Notes: generated from the sequence alone by a model not told the origin. A stretch of DNA of 59,728 bases from Candidatus Gastranaerophilales bacterium (GCA_944323475.1 CALUSQ010000009.1:1-59728), one strand, 5' to 3'. Numbered from the stretch's first letter, positions 45,187-55,147 are shown. Numbers and translations: made by a program.

Positions 45187-45311
45187 AAAAAACCTTTCTA
45201 TATTTGTAAACAAATTTATTATAAGTATTTCGTTCAAAAAGTTTATTCCCTGCAAGTACTGATGTATGTTATATTATGTATACTAAAGATATAAATACAC
45301 TGGGCAAGATT

Positions 45312-45887
45312 ATGACTAAGAAAAAAGCATTAATATATTTACTAATCTTTTTAATATTGATTTGTGCAACAAGTATATGGAAACATTTTTATTTAAAAAA
45401 CCCTACCGACACTTTCCCTGATGAATGTAAAATGGTAATAGCACCATCTTGTCAAATGTATTTAAATAAACTTTCAAAAGAAAAGAAATTTGAAGAATCA
45501 GTAAAAATCCAAAAAGTCAGAATTAGCGAAAACGAAAAAATTTTAGCTTTTTATAAGCTCAAAATGAGAAATAAATTTTTACTCTTCAAATCCTCAGAAG
45601 AAGCAGAAAAAGAACTATTAGCGTGTATAAATGAAACAAACTGCAAAAGAGATTACTTCTTGTTAAAAGCATGCGATTTTACACTTAGAGATATTGCTAT
45701 AGACTCTATGCTGGTTGCAGAAATTGAACTTAAAGAATTACAAGATAGAAAAGCTGCGTTAAAGACACTAAAACATGCAGAAAAACTTATTAAGAAAAAC
45801 AAATATTTCTTTGCCAAAGATAGTGCAATAAATGCTATAGATATACAAATTGCACAAATTGATCCGATAAAACAGAAGAAAAAATAA
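45312..45887 (+). CDS. hypothetical membrane-anchored protein
   Basis: About 191 residues. An N-terminal anchor (KKALIYLLIFLILICATSIW) is followed by a charged helical domain rich in Lys/Glu with TPR-like spacing near the end. I prefer the ATG at 45312 (GGGCAAGA upstream) to the one at 45276. No family is recognised. Confidence 0.6.
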   Translation: MTKKKALIYLLIFLILICATSIWKHFYLKNPTDTFPDECKMVIAPSCQMYLNKLSKEKKFEESVKIQKVRISENEKILAFYKLKMRNKFLLFKSSEEAEKELLACINETNCKRDYFLLKACDFTLRDIAIDSMLVAEIELKELQDRKAALKTLKHAEKLIKKNKYFFAKDSAINAIDIQIAQIDPIKQKKK

Positions 45888-45894
45888 TTAATTT

Positions 45895-46845
45895 TTAACA
45901 AACATTAATGGCTTGTTTTATAGCCTCTTCCATACTGGTAGAGTCAGCTATTTCTTTACCAACTATATCGTAAGCTGTTCCATGAGCAGGTGAAGTTCGT
46001 ACTGCACAAAGACCAACAGTCATATTGACTGCTCTATTCATCGCCAAAACTTTCATCGGGATCAAGCCTTGATCATGATAACAAGCACAGTATACGTCAT
46101 AAGGTTGTTTGTCTTTATTCAAAAAAGCATGAGAAGCTTTTACAAACAAAGTATCAGATGGTTTTGGTAAGTCAACATCAATACCGTTTTCTTTTAAAAA
46201 TTTAACAGCAGGATAAAATTCTTTAATCTCTTCATCGCCTAATATACCATTCTCACCGGCGTGAGGATTGAGTGCACAAAGTGCAATTTTGGGATTTTTT
46301 ATAGAAAATTTGTTTTTCAATACATCATTTATTCTTAAGATTTTTTCAATCAAAATATCTTTTGTAATAACAACATCCTTTAATGCGACATGCCTGCTTA
46401 AAAGTAAAACCCTAAAATCATCACAAACAAAAAGCATTTCTGCTTTTTCATTTTTTGTAAAATCTGCAAGATTTTTTTCTAAAACTTCTGTTTGTCCTGA
46501 AAAATTTTGTCCAGCAAGATGCAGCGCATTTTTTGAAACAGGAGCTGTTACAATAGCATTTACTTGATTGCTTTTAACCAATTCACAAGCTTTAAGCAAG
46601 CAATTATATGAAAATTCTCCGGCTTCTTTTGTTTCTTGTTGAGGATTAAACCATTCACTTTTATAAGGAATTTCTAATATATCATAAGATTTGTTCAAAT
46701 TAGGAAAAAGCTTTTTTGCTCCAATTATCACAATATTATCTGAATCCAAATTAAGGTTATTCAATGCTTTTGTAATAACCTCAGGTCCAATACCATTAAA
46801 ATCACCGGTTGTAATACATATCTTTTTTTTATTCATGGTGTTCAA
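45895..46845 (-). CDS. pdxA: 4-hydroxythreonine-4-phosphate dehydrogenase family protein (PdxA/PdxA2)
   Basis: A 316-residue PdxA-fold metal-dependent dehydrogenase: TTGDFNGIGPEVI, APVSKNAL, LNPHAGENGILGDEE and YHDQGLIPMK with the metal-binding histidines. It could make pyridoxal 5'-phosphate precursors (PdxA) or oxidise a four-carbon acid-sugar phosphate (PdxA2). It overlaps the acid-sugar kinase gene by 17 bases, which favours PdxA2. No other B6 genes are adjacent. Confidence 0.85.
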   Translation of the reverse strand: MNTMNKKKICITTGDFNGIGPEVITKALNNLNLDSDNIVIIGAKKLFPNLNKSYDILEIPYKSEWFNPQQETKEAGEFSYNCLLKACELVKSNQVNAIVTAPVSKNALHLAGQNFSGQTEVLEKNLADFTKNEKAEMLFVCDDFRVLLLSRHVALKDVVITKDILIEKILRINDVLKNKFSIKNPKIALCALNPHAGENGILGDEEIKEFYPAVKFLKENGIDVDLPKPSDTLFVKASHAFLNKDKQPYDVYCACYHDQGLIPMKVLAMNRAVNMTVGLCAVRTSPAHGTAYDIVGKEIADSTSMEEAIKQAINVC

Positions 46846-48133
46846 AGTATTTAATTATATCAATTAAAGTATTAGAGTTGCCCAAATTACCGGACTTTGT
46901 CACAATCCATTGAGCTTTTGAATCCAAACAAAGCGGAATAGCCGGACAAATAGCATCAATAATCTGTAAACTATTACTATTTATAGCTTTACAACATTTG
47001 AAAGAAGTCTCTCCACCAACAGTAATTAAGATTGCATCTCTATTAAATAAAACTTTCTTCGTCAAAGCAGCAAGATAATCGCCAATTTTTGAAATAAACT
47101 GAGTTTTAGATAATTCGTTATCAAAAAGGATTTGAGAAATTATTTTTGAATCAACAAGCAAATCAGAGGTATGAACAATGACTACATTATCTTTTACCAA
47201 ATTTTCAGAAACACGTGTAATAATATCATCATTTACACCTTCTAAAATATCTTCCATTTTTAAAGCAATTGAATATGTATTATCTATATCTTCATCATCT
47301 TGAAGTTTTTGTATCTGAGAAGCTGTAATTTGTGTCGCACTTCCAGATACAATAAGCTTAGGTAAAGACGGTAAAGTCTTTACCATTTGATGATTTTCTT
47401 TTTCAGGCAACCAAACATTGCCCAAAACTTGAGCACAACCTGCCGAACCACAAGGAAGAATCTTGTATGAACTTTTTTCCATTGCAAGGACAACCTGTTC
47501 AATATCAGTTACTGACATTGCATCTACAACAATAAGTTTTACACCTTTTTCTATGAGTTCGTTCATTTTTTTCAAAATTGGTCCAGCACCTTTAATAACA
47601 GTGCGTAATTCAATTAAATCAACAAGCTCATCTTGCTGGTTTTGCAACTCTGAACGCAAAACTGTTGGAATATGTGATTCATAAATTGGAAATCTTGGAT
47701 CTCTTGCATATTCCGTACGTTCTATCGGTATACCTTTCAAAAGATGGTAACCGCCTATTGTTGTTCTTCCTTCTTGTGGAAAAGCCGGTATAATAACAGC
47801 GGCATCCCAATCAAGAACATCTAACATTGCTAAAGCTTCAACTGCTATATGACCTCTGATTGTTGAATCCATTTTTTTATAAAAATATTCAACATTTAGG
47901 TTTTCAACTAAAACTTTAGTAGCTTGTTTCACTTTTTCATAGGCATCAGGGGCACTTATATTTCTTGTTTCTGTTGGTATAGCCCAAACTTGAGTATTAT
48001 TTTTATTCTCTGGAATAAAAGAATAATCCAAAAGAATTTGAGTATTTGCACCTCTTAAATGAAACTGCAAAGCTGTATCATCTGCACCTGTCAAATCATC
48101 AGCTATTATCCCGATATTATTTGATATAAACAT
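46829..48133 (-). CDS. four-carbon acid sugar kinase family protein (DUF1537, DtnK/OtnK-like)
   Basis: A 434-residue ATP-dependent kinase. The N-terminus IIADDLTGADDTALQFH is diagnostic, followed by KKMDSTIRGH and a C-terminal nucleotide site with TVGGETSFKCCKAI. It phosphorylates acids such as D-threonate, D-erythronate or 3-oxo acids. Its overlap with the PdxA-like gene is the known DtnK-PdxA2 pairing, in which the product is oxidised and decarboxylated. Confidence 0.85.
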   Translation of the reverse strand: MFISNNIGIIADDLTGADDTALQFHLRGANTQILLDYSFIPENKNNTQVWAIPTETRNISAPDAYEKVKQATKVLVENLNVEYFYKKMDSTIRGHIAVEALAMLDVLDWDAAVIIPAFPQEGRTTIGGYHLLKGIPIERTEYARDPRFPIYESHIPTVLRSELQNQQDELVDLIELRTVIKGAGPILKKMNELIEKGVKLIVVDAMSVTDIEQVVLAMEKSSYKILPCGSAGCAQVLGNVWLPEKENHQMVKTLPSLPKLIVSGSATQITASQIQKLQDDEDIDNTYSIALKMEDILEGVNDDIITRVSENLVKDNVVIVHTSDLLVDSKIISQILFDNELSKTQFISKIGDYLAALTKKVLFNRDAILITVGGETSFKCCKAINSNSLQIIDAICPAIPLCLDSKAQWIVTKSGNLGNSNTLIDIIKYFEHHE

Positions 48134-48169
48134 ATTTACTAATCAACCTTATAAATTTTGCTTGAACTT

Positions 48170-48499
48170 CTACTGTTCAGACTTACCAGCTGAAAGAAGT
48201 CTCAAATTTGAAGCACGAACAAAAAATCTTTCTTTCTGTGCCCCTGAAGCATCAGTCCATTTGCTTGAAGCCAATCTACCATCTATAGCAACCAATTTGC
48301 CCTTTTTTACATATTCACCGGCAACTTCAGCAAGTTTATCCCACAATTCTATATTAAACCAGTCTGTCACCTCAGCTTTTGTTCTTGAATCCCATCTGCC
48401 GACAGCTACTGAAAATGTAGTTTTTACTTTACCAGATTCAAAATATTTCATCTCAGGATCCTGTCCTGCTCTACCAACAACAACAACTGAGTTTATCAT
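48170..48499 (-). CDS. ssb: single-stranded DNA-binding protein, short form
   Basis: A 109-residue OB-fold protein: MINSVVVVGRAGQDPEMKYF, TDWFNIELWDKLAEVA, and the end ASNLRLLSAGKSEQ. The flexible tail with the acidic DDDIPF tip seen in E. coli SSB is missing. Short forms of this kind are common in cyanobacteria. Confidence 0.9.
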   Translation of the reverse strand: MINSVVVVGRAGQDPEMKYFESGKVKTTFSVAVGRWDSRTKAEVTDWFNIELWDKLAEVAGEYVKKGKLVAIDGRLASSKWTDASGAQKERFFVRASNLRLLSAGKSEQ

Positions 48500-48707
48500 C
48501 CAAAATTCCTTTATTAGTTTATTACCAAATTTACAACCAATTATAGTTTAAAAATACAAATCTTTCCATTTTCAATACAAAATTGTAAAGTTTGTATAAA
48601 AAAGCCTAACACCCTCAAATACCAGATAATACACAATAAAGATGAGTTAATTAATTATAATCACTGATATAATATAGTGGATAAATTATGATAATCTGGA
48701 TATTTGT

Positions 48708-51700
48708 ATGCAATGCCCCAAATGTAACACAGAAATAGGTGAAAATGATTTAGTTTGTCCGAACTGCAAAAAAGTTCTAAAACTTCAATGCCCTGTTTGT
48801 GATGCATATACAAAAAACACAATATGTGAAAAATGCGGTTCTGTTGTTATAAACAAATGCTATAAATGCGGAAAGCTTAATTCTGCAGCTTTAAAGAAAT
48901 GTCCAAAATGCGGGTTAGATGTTAATGCAAGTATTGGACTTAGAGAATCAGTCATAGAAGAGTTTGCAGTATTAACTATTGAAATAACAAATTTTGAAGA
49001 TATAAAAAATACTTTCAAAAGTGAAAAAATTACAGAAAAATTCAAAAAAAATCTTTATGCTTTAATAAAAAAAACAGCTTTACAAAAAAAATTACGAGTA
49101 CAGTTTATTAAAGACACTTTTATTATAAGATTTTGCAAGGATTATAGCTTCGTAGAATCTTGTTTCAATGCTTTGGATTTCTCCATTTATGTAGCTCAAT
49201 CTGTAGCTGAAATAAATCAAAAGCTATTTGATGCAAAAGGAATTTCCCTAAAAACACAAATGGCAATTCAAAAAAGAGATATTTACTCAAAAACTGAAGA
49301 ATACAAATCCGGTATTAACATCAATGTTGTATACAGTTCAAGTGGAAATTCTCATATTTTTAAGGATATCGAAATTATTGCAGATTCATATATTTATCAA
49401 GCAGCAAAAATAAAATATCCATTCCAATCATTGAGTGCAATATATATAAAAAATCAAATGGTTATGTTTTTTGAACTTGAATGGCACAAAATAGTAAAAC
49501 TTGAACAAAATGAAAATACAGAAGCAAATTTATTAAAATTGCCACCAAATGTTGATTATGTTCCGGAAGAAGAAATTGATGAATCTGAATTAATCAACTT
49601 CAAAGGTTTAAATTGTACATTTTTAAAAGCCAAAGGCGAAACAATTCTTCAAGAAATAGAAAAAATAAACACAAAAAACATCACCAACCCTATAATTTCT
49701 ATCAAATCAGACAGCAAAAACTCTATTCTCTCTTTAATAAAAGAAGAAGAAATTCAACAGATATTTAATAATCATAAAATTTTAAGATTTTCTTGTCCTG
49801 AAAAAAACAAATATTGTGCTTATGGACTTTTAAAACAAATGCTGCTTGCATATTACAATACACCAGAAATAGAAATGTTATTGAATCCAAGTTCTATAGA
49901 AAACATAACAAACAATGAATATCTCGCAACTATGTTAAAAATGAATGTTCAAGTCAATACTCATCCTGAAGACTTACGTTCAAATTATTTTGAAGCCTTC
50001 ACAAACTTTATTTCGAGCATTCCTTTCAAAACAATTTTTATAATTGAAAATTTTGAATTTGCAGATGATAGCTCTATAGAAATAATTAAATATCTAATAG
50101 AAAACAAATCTTTAGGTAATATTGGATTTATTGTATCGTGTGATAAAGATTTTTCTCTTCACAGAAAAATATACAAACTTATGACATCTAACAATTATTT
50201 TGAAATTGATATGATGCCATCTGCAAATAAAACCATTGTTCAAAAAAAGCTAAAATTTATAGAAAATATAAAAGATTCTTTTTATCTTGAAAAAGTATTA
50301 GAAAACACAAAAGGTTCATATATATATTTTGACCAAGCTATTAAATATCTTTTAGACAACAATATTTTAAAATTGTCTGATGGAAAATATAAAATTGAAC
50401 AAGAAAAAATGGTAGTTGTTCCGAAAGACCTTGATGAATTAATACAAAAAAGAATTTTAGGACTAAAAAATATAAAAAATGCTTTTGAACTATTTGGCTC
50501 AATATTGCTAAGCTCAGAATACATATATGCAGAAACGATAAAAAAAATAGGAATTGAAGACTCATTAAAAATAATAAAATATCTTGAACAACGACATTTT
50601 ATAAAAATTATAGATAATAAAGCAATATTTATTGAGCATTACAATATTTATAGAAAAAATTTCTTAAAAATCTGTGAACAAGAAGAACTAGAATCAATTG
50701 CAAAAAATCTGATAGATAAACTATACATAAATATCACAATACCAAATGTTGTCAAAGCTGAACTTTTAGAATATATAAAACTGAAAAAAGAAGCATTTGC
50801 ACAATGGCACTCTATGGCTATGATATCAAGTCAAATAGGAGATTTTTGCGCATATCTCAATTGTACAAACAAATTTTTATCACTAGTAGACAATGTAATC
50901 GATGAAGACACAGACAGAACTGTACAACAAGTCAAAATGGATGTATATGCAGAATTAGCAACAATGCTTTACAAGTATTATCCGGAAAAAATTATACATT
51001 TTCTACAAATGCTTTTAACTAACTTTGAAGAACAACAAGATGATCAAAAAATTAAAGAAATAGCAAATAAACTTGTCCAAAGTTGTATTATGAGCGGGAA
51101 CTATAACAATGCTCTTGAATATATAGGTAAAATAATTGCAAGAACACCCAAAAGTAGTTTTAATCCAAATGATAAAGATTTTAACTTGAATTATTTCCTC
51201 GTCAATTTGGTTACACTTGAGATATATTTCAATCTTGGCAGACTCAATGAATGTATTGATCTTGGAGATGAAATATTTAAGTATATAAATCTAAAAACAA
51301 TCAGTGAAAAAGTATTACCTGAAGGTTTTTCAAAAAAACAATTTGATGATGCGATTTTAGACGCCTTATTTTTTATAAATATGTCTAGACTTATTCAATT
51401 CAAACCAGACAGAAGAGAAAAAATAATAAATGTAATTTCAAATCATCCACAGAACTATTCTTGCTTTAAGCTCTTATTACTTTTAGATGATTTCACGCAA
51501 AACAAAGATATCGCTAATGAATTGCAAAAAATATTAAACGAAGGTTTAAATGATAAATATTCAAAAATAATATTCCCGATACTTCAAGGACTTGTTGCAT
51601 TAAGAAATAAAGACTTTAACGGATTAGGGAATTATGTTTACAATTCTAAAATAAAAGCCGCAGAAATACATCTTTATCTTTTTGAATATCTTTGCGATTT

Positions 51701-52202
51701 ACTTATTGGTTATGCATATTTAAATCTTGGAAATTTGAAAAAAGCAAAACAAATTTTTTATAACATTCTCGATTTATCTTCTGATAAATGTTTGAAAAAC
51801 TTGAGTTATATAACTTGGTTTTTTATAGCAAAAGCAGAAACAGTCGAAAAAAATTATACAGTTGTTGATGAAATATTAACTAATTCAATTTTAAAAATGG
51901 AAAAAGATTCAAACCTATCAGAATTTTTTATGCTATTATTTAAAGTTTTCACAGCCGAATTAATGATAAATACAAATTTACAAAACAAATTTGAACAAAT
52001 ACTTTACAGTGCTGAACAAGCTTTTGATATATCCGTAAAAAATAAAATCTTTGTTTATTTACCACAAATTGCGGACATGCTCATATTTTTATATAATCAA
52101 ATTGTATCTTCACAGCAACCTGAAAATATTGTGAATCAATATAATATGAAAATTAGATATGTACAAGATACAATGGCGGCTATTTTTAATATAAATAAAT
52201 AA
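48708..52202 (+). CDS. large regulator-like protein: zinc ribbons, cyclase-like, degenerate ATPase and TPR-like domains
   Basis: A 1164-residue protein. Residues 1-75 carry several CXXC zinc ribbons (CPKCNTEIG, CPNCKK, CPVC, CEKCG, CYKCG and CPKCG). About 85-270 is a nucleotide-cyclase-like fold (AVLTIEITNFEDI) without clear metal-binding Asp pairs. About 320-600 resembles an AAA_16-like STAND domain: a Walker B-like FIIENFEFADD is present, but no P-loop is seen. From about 650 to 1160 helical repeats look TPR-like. The order matches cyclase/ATPase/TPR signalling proteins, but both catalytic parts look degenerate, so a scaffold role is likely. Confidence 0.65.
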   Translation: MQCPKCNTEIGENDLVCPNCKKVLKLQCPVCDAYTKNTICEKCGSVVINKCYKCGKLNSAALKKCPKCGLDVNASIGLRESVIEEFAVLTIEITNFEDIKNTFKSEKITEKFKKNLYALIKKTALQKKLRVQFIKDTFIIRFCKDYSFVESCFNALDFSIYVAQSVAEINQKLFDAKGISLKTQMAIQKRDIYSKTEEYKSGININVVYSSSGNSHIFKDIEIIADSYIYQAAKIKYPFQSLSAIYIKNQMVMFFELEWHKIVKLEQNENTEANLLKLPPNVDYVPEEEIDESELINFKGLNCTFLKAKGETILQEIEKINTKNITNPIISIKSDSKNSILSLIKEEEIQQIFNNHKILRFSCPEKNKYCAYGLLKQMLLAYYNTPEIEMLLNPSSIENITNNEYLATMLKMNVQVNTHPEDLRSNYFEAFTNFISSIPFKTIFIIENFEFADDSSIEIIKYLIENKSLGNIGFIVSCDKDFSLHRKIYKLMTSNNYFEIDMMPSANKTIVQKKLKFIENIKDSFYLEKVLENTKGSYIYFDQAIKYLLDNNILKLSDGKYKIEQEKMVVVPKDLDELIQKRILGLKNIKNAFELFGSILLSSEYIYAETIKKIGIEDSLKIIKYLEQRHFIKIIDNKAIFIEHYNIYRKNFLKICEQEELESIAKNLIDKLYINITIPNVVKAELLEYIKLKKEAFAQWHSMAMISSQIGDFCAYLNCTNKFLSLVDNVIDEDTDRTVQQVKMDVYAELATMLYKYYPEKIIHFLQMLLTNFEEQQDDQKIKEIANKLVQSCIMSGNYNNALEYIGKIIARTPKSSFNPNDKDFNLNYFLVNLVTLEIYFNLGRLNECIDLGDEIFKYINLKTISEKVLPEGFSKKQFDDAILDALFFINMSRLIQFKPDRREKIINVISNHPQNYSCFKLLLLLDDFTQNKDIANELQKILNEGLNDKYSKIIFPILQGLVALRNKDFNGLGNYVYNSKIKAAEIHLYLFEYLCDLLIGYAYLNLGNLKKAKQIFYNILDLSSDKCLKNLSYITWFFIAKAETVEKNYTVVDEILTNSILKMEKDSNLSEFFMLLFKVFTAELMINTNLQNKFEQILYSAEQAFDISVKNKIFVYLPQIADMLIFLYNQIVSSQQPENIVNQYNMKIRYVQDTMAAIFNINK

Positions 52203-52215
52203 AAGAGGAGGCAAA

Positions 52216-52692
52216 ATGAAAAAAATCACAACATTGATTATTTTTTCATTTTTGGTCATGTTTTCCACCTTAATGGCAATTGCACAAACAAAAATAGAAG
52301 AAAATGATTACTTAAAAATAGAGTGTACACCTAAACAGCTTCAAAGTCGACTAGGCGAAATATACACAGGGTATGAATACAAAATAAAAAATATTTATAT
52401 AGAGCCTATCACTATAAGAAAAGTAAACATTATAGGCAATGCAAATGCAAAAGTCGCTTATTTATCTGTAAAAAAAATTCCGTCTTTCTTCGCTATTAGT
52501 ACAAAAATCGGTAACAAAAATGCAGAAAATGAAGCAAATAATTTTGACATAATTCTCAAAAATGAAACAACAGTAAAACCGAATCAAGAAATCACGATAA
52601 AAACAATGGCATTAAACGGGCACTTGCCATCATTGAGATTGACCTATAAAAATCCTTTAACTGATGAGGACATGGATTTATATTTAAAATAA
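52216..52692 (+). CDS. hypothetical secreted protein
   Basis: A 158-residue protein with a signal peptide (about 1-24, ending MAIAQ). The mature part is strand-rich and likely an immunoglobulin-like or similar beta domain (IKNIYIEPITIRKVNIIG). GAGGAGG precedes the start, 13 bp after the large regulator-like gene, so they are probably co-transcribed. No family is recognised. Confidence 0.65.
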   Translation: MKKITTLIIFSFLVMFSTLMAIAQTKIEENDYLKIECTPKQLQSRLGEIYTGYEYKIKNIYIEPITIRKVNIIGNANAKVAYLSVKKIPSFFAISTKIGNKNAENEANNFDIILKNETTVKPNQEITIKTMALNGHLPSLRLTYKNPLTDEDMDLYLK

Positions 52693-52698
52693 AAATTT

Positions 52699-53634
52699 TT
52701 ATACATTTCCAATACCAATTTCTGCAAGTATATCTTGGAAATTTTTACTTAATAGTTCCGCAAAAACCATTGGATCAATTTGTGTTACAACAACAGCAAG
52801 CAAATCATCCGGCAAATCATCAACCATTTTTATAAGATCTTCCGGCTCCAATTTATTCATGTTTTTAACAATTTCACCTTTGTCTAATTGTCTCAAAGGG
52901 AAAGTTAGAGCATTTTTCGAAAATTCCGTCAATAGCTTCGGATCTTCTTTAGTAAGATTCAAAATCAAAGCAGATTTTTCTTCTCGTTCAAAACACTTTA
53001 AAGCAGTTTTAAACTTTTCAGGCTCCAGATTATCCATAAATTTGACAACCTGATCTTTACTCATGTTAAGCTCTTCTCCATCTTTTAGAGTTTTGCCATA
53101 TTCGACTTTCATAAATTTTTCAACCATTTTATTTAACTTTTCTTCGGGAATGGTTTTTACAAAGTCCAAAATTTTATTTTTATCTAATTTATCAGAATCA
53201 AAAAATTTGTTAATTTCTTTTTCCGGTATCATTTTCAAAAACTGCTCTATAGAGAAAGCTTGAAAAACAATTGAACAAATTTTATTTTTTGGCAATTTAT
53301 AAATAAGATTCAAAATCTTTTCTTTTGTAAAAAACATCAATCCCATCTGCAGATCTTCTGTTGTAAGGAATTGAAGCATATATTCCAAATCTCTGGAATT
53401 CATATTTGATAAAATTGCATATCTGTTTCTGGCACTTGAAAGTTTAAAAAGTTTTAGCAATTCTTTTGGATCATTCAACACTTCTTGTTGAAAATTAGCA
53501 GCTTGTGTATTGCCTTGTGCTGCTTCAACTTCCATAATTTCATCAATGCTTTTCATGCCATATTGATTTAAACGTTGAGTTCCAATCTCAAAGTTTTTTG
53601 TCAGATAGCTTAAATCAATATCCAGTCTAATCAT
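52699..53634 (-). CDS. MgtE-N-like helical-repeat protein
   Basis: A 311-residue soluble protein built from short helical repeats with recurring Leu-Glu-Pro-Glu-Asp/Glu and Pro-Glu-Glu-Lys motifs (FVKTIPEEKLNKMVEKF and NKLEPEDLIKMVDDLP). The pattern resembles the MgtE N-terminal or FliG-type superhelix. The last 60 residues may be an interaction surface. No membrane part is present, so it is not a transporter. Confidence 0.6.
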   Translation of the reverse strand: MIRLDIDLSYLTKNFEIGTQRLNQYGMKSIDEIMEVEAAQGNTQAANFQQEVLNDPKELLKLFKLSSARNRYAILSNMNSRDLEYMLQFLTTEDLQMGLMFFTKEKILNLIYKLPKNKICSIVFQAFSIEQFLKMIPEKEINKFFDSDKLDKNKILDFVKTIPEEKLNKMVEKFMKVEYGKTLKDGEELNMSKDQVVKFMDNLEPEKFKTALKCFEREEKSALILNLTKEDPKLLTEFSKNALTFPLRQLDKGEIVKNMNKLEPEDLIKMVDDLPDDLLAVVVTQIDPMVFAELLSKNFQDILAEIGIGNV

Positions 53635-53788
53635 GATGGAAACCTTATTTTTTAACTCCGTAAATAATTTGCCAAAACTCTATATATTATTAAACGGATT
53701 TTTTTAGAATAACTTAATATTAAAAAAACAAACTGTAACATTCCTTAATACAATATAAAAATTTAAGCAATTTTTTAGAAAATATATA

Positions 53789-53803
53789 CTTTATATATAC
53801 AAG
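53789..53803 (+). promoter_or_regulatory. promoter-like element B (ctttatatatacaag)
   Basis: About 40 bp before the 53844 start. The 17-mer tatatactttatatata at 53783-53799 is identical to 40982-40998. Confidence 0.45.
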
Positions 53804-53843
53804 AGATATTACCTTTTATGTTTTAAGAAAAGAGAGTGAAATT

Positions 53844-54218
53844 ATGGCTATTGAATTTGGAATGTTACAAGCAATTAAAGCAAAAGGGCTTCAAGCAAAA
53901 GGACCTAATGCAAATCAACAAAAAGCAAACATAGATAAAGCACAAAGCGTATTTGATGAATATGAACAATATAAAACACAACTAGCACAAGCTAACGAAA
54001 ACGGAGGCGAAACCGGTTCAACGACAAACATGGCCTTTGGTGCAACATCAATGAGCGTTTCTGAATTAGAAGCAAAAATGACAGAATGCGAAAATGAATT
54101 TAAACAATATTATGCAGCTATGAATGAAAAACCTGAAACAAAACCACAACAAGGTAGCGAAAATGAAGATGACAATAACAAAGTAAAACCAAAAGAATTT
54201 GGCGGATTAATGGCATAA
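53844..54218 (+). CDS. small hypothetical protein, coiled and acidic
   Basis: A 124-residue hydrophilic protein: an Ala/Gln/Lys-rich helix (about 10-50), a short loop, and a Glu-rich helix with an acidic low-complexity end. AAGAGAG precedes the ATG. It ends just before a terminator shared with the 54263 gene. No family is recognised. Confidence 0.55.
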   Translation: MAIEFGMLQAIKAKGLQAKGPNANQQKANIDKAQSVFDEYEQYKTQLAQANENGGETGSTTNMAFGATSMSVSELEAKMTECENEFKQYYAAMNEKPETKPQQGSENEDDNNKVKPKEFGGLMA

Positions 54219-54237
54219 AACAAAATTGCTAATAAAT

Positions 54238-54262
54238 AAAAAACGGCATTAAAGCCGTTTTT
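54238..54262. terminator. bidirectional terminator
   Basis: Hairpin with arms aaaacggc and gccgtttt around attaaa, flanked by A and T runs. It lies between two convergent genes. Confidence 0.85.
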
Positions 54263-55147
54263 TTATTGTTTTATTTCTTTTGGCCCAGCTATTTTATCTT
54301 TAATTTTATTCGCAAAATAAGCAGCCAAGCCTGAACCTACAACAGCCATTGTATAAGTTAAAGCACCATATCTGTTTGTTTTAACTACTTTTTTATAATT
54401 TTCTGGAGACAAAAGATGTTTTGCTAATTTATTACCTTTTGCTGTTGCAATCAATTCTTCACCCAAAATAGGAAGCATTGCTACAGAGGACAACAAACCA
54501 ACGTGTTCTTTTATAAATGTAGTTGTTTTATCAAAAAATCCTTTTGGCTTTTCTCCATCAACTTTTTTACGTTTTCCAAGAGCGATAGCTGTAAAGAATA
54601 CAGGAAGTACCATAAGTGGCATTCTTGCTTTTTGTATAAATTTCAAAGCTTTAGATTTATTATAATTAATAGAATGACCTATTTCATGAAATCCGGCTGT
54701 TCCTAATTTTTCTGTATTAATATATATACTATTTGTATCAGTAGAAAAACATGCATTAGTTCCCTTTTTTACAGACCTACTCACTTTTGTTTGTTCTTCT
54801 ATAAATTCTTTAATTTTTGACCAAAAGCCTTTGTTTTTAGACTCTTCTATTACACTACCTGCATAATCAACTATTTTTACTCCTGCATCTTTCATCCCCG
54901 AAATTGCCAAAGCTTTATCCAATGCTTTTTTTATTACACCAGAATCACAAGATTTGGCAATATTACCCATTTTCGACATTGCTGGTAAAGCCGGTAAAGA
55001 AAATGCAACCTGTGCGACTGCAGATGTAACACCACCAGCTATTGAACCTGCAATAACTTTACCTGTTTTGGCTTTTTCATATGTTTTCCCATCATCAGAA
55101 ATAATCAATCTTTTAGGATTATAACCTTTCACACCAAAATCAGACAT
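54263..55147 (-). CDS. putative HEIGH zinc metalloprotease-like protein (paralogue)
   Basis: A 294-residue protein with the HEIGH motif at H154-H158 and a paired Glu (E230/E231) in GEELIATAKG about 75 residues later. Hydrophobic segments lie around 33-55, 175-190 and 262-280. It shares layout with the 24033 gene: N-terminal helix, HEIGH, membrane segment, Lys-rich linker, Glu pair, and a final glycine-rich membrane segment. The start has GAAAGG upstream. Peptidase activity is inferred. Confidence 0.62.
   Translation of the reverse strand: MSDFGVKGYNPKRLIISDDGKTYEKAKTGKVIAGSIAGGVTSAVAQVAFSLPALPAMSKMGNIAKSCDSGVIKKALDKALAISGMKDAGVKIVDYAGSVIEESKNKGFWSKIKEFIEEQTKVSRSVKKGTNACFSTDTNSIYINTEKLGTAGFHEIGHSINYNKSKALKFIQKARMPLMVLPVFFTAIALGKRKKVDGEKPKGFFDKTTTFIKEHVGLLSSVAMLPILGEELIATAKGNKLAKHLLSPENYKKVVKTNRYGALTYTMAVVGSGLAAYFANKIKDKIAGPKEIKQ

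Noticed and set aside
52699..53634. Magnesium transporter MgtE
   Set aside because: Only the soluble helical-repeat pattern is present; there are no membrane helices.
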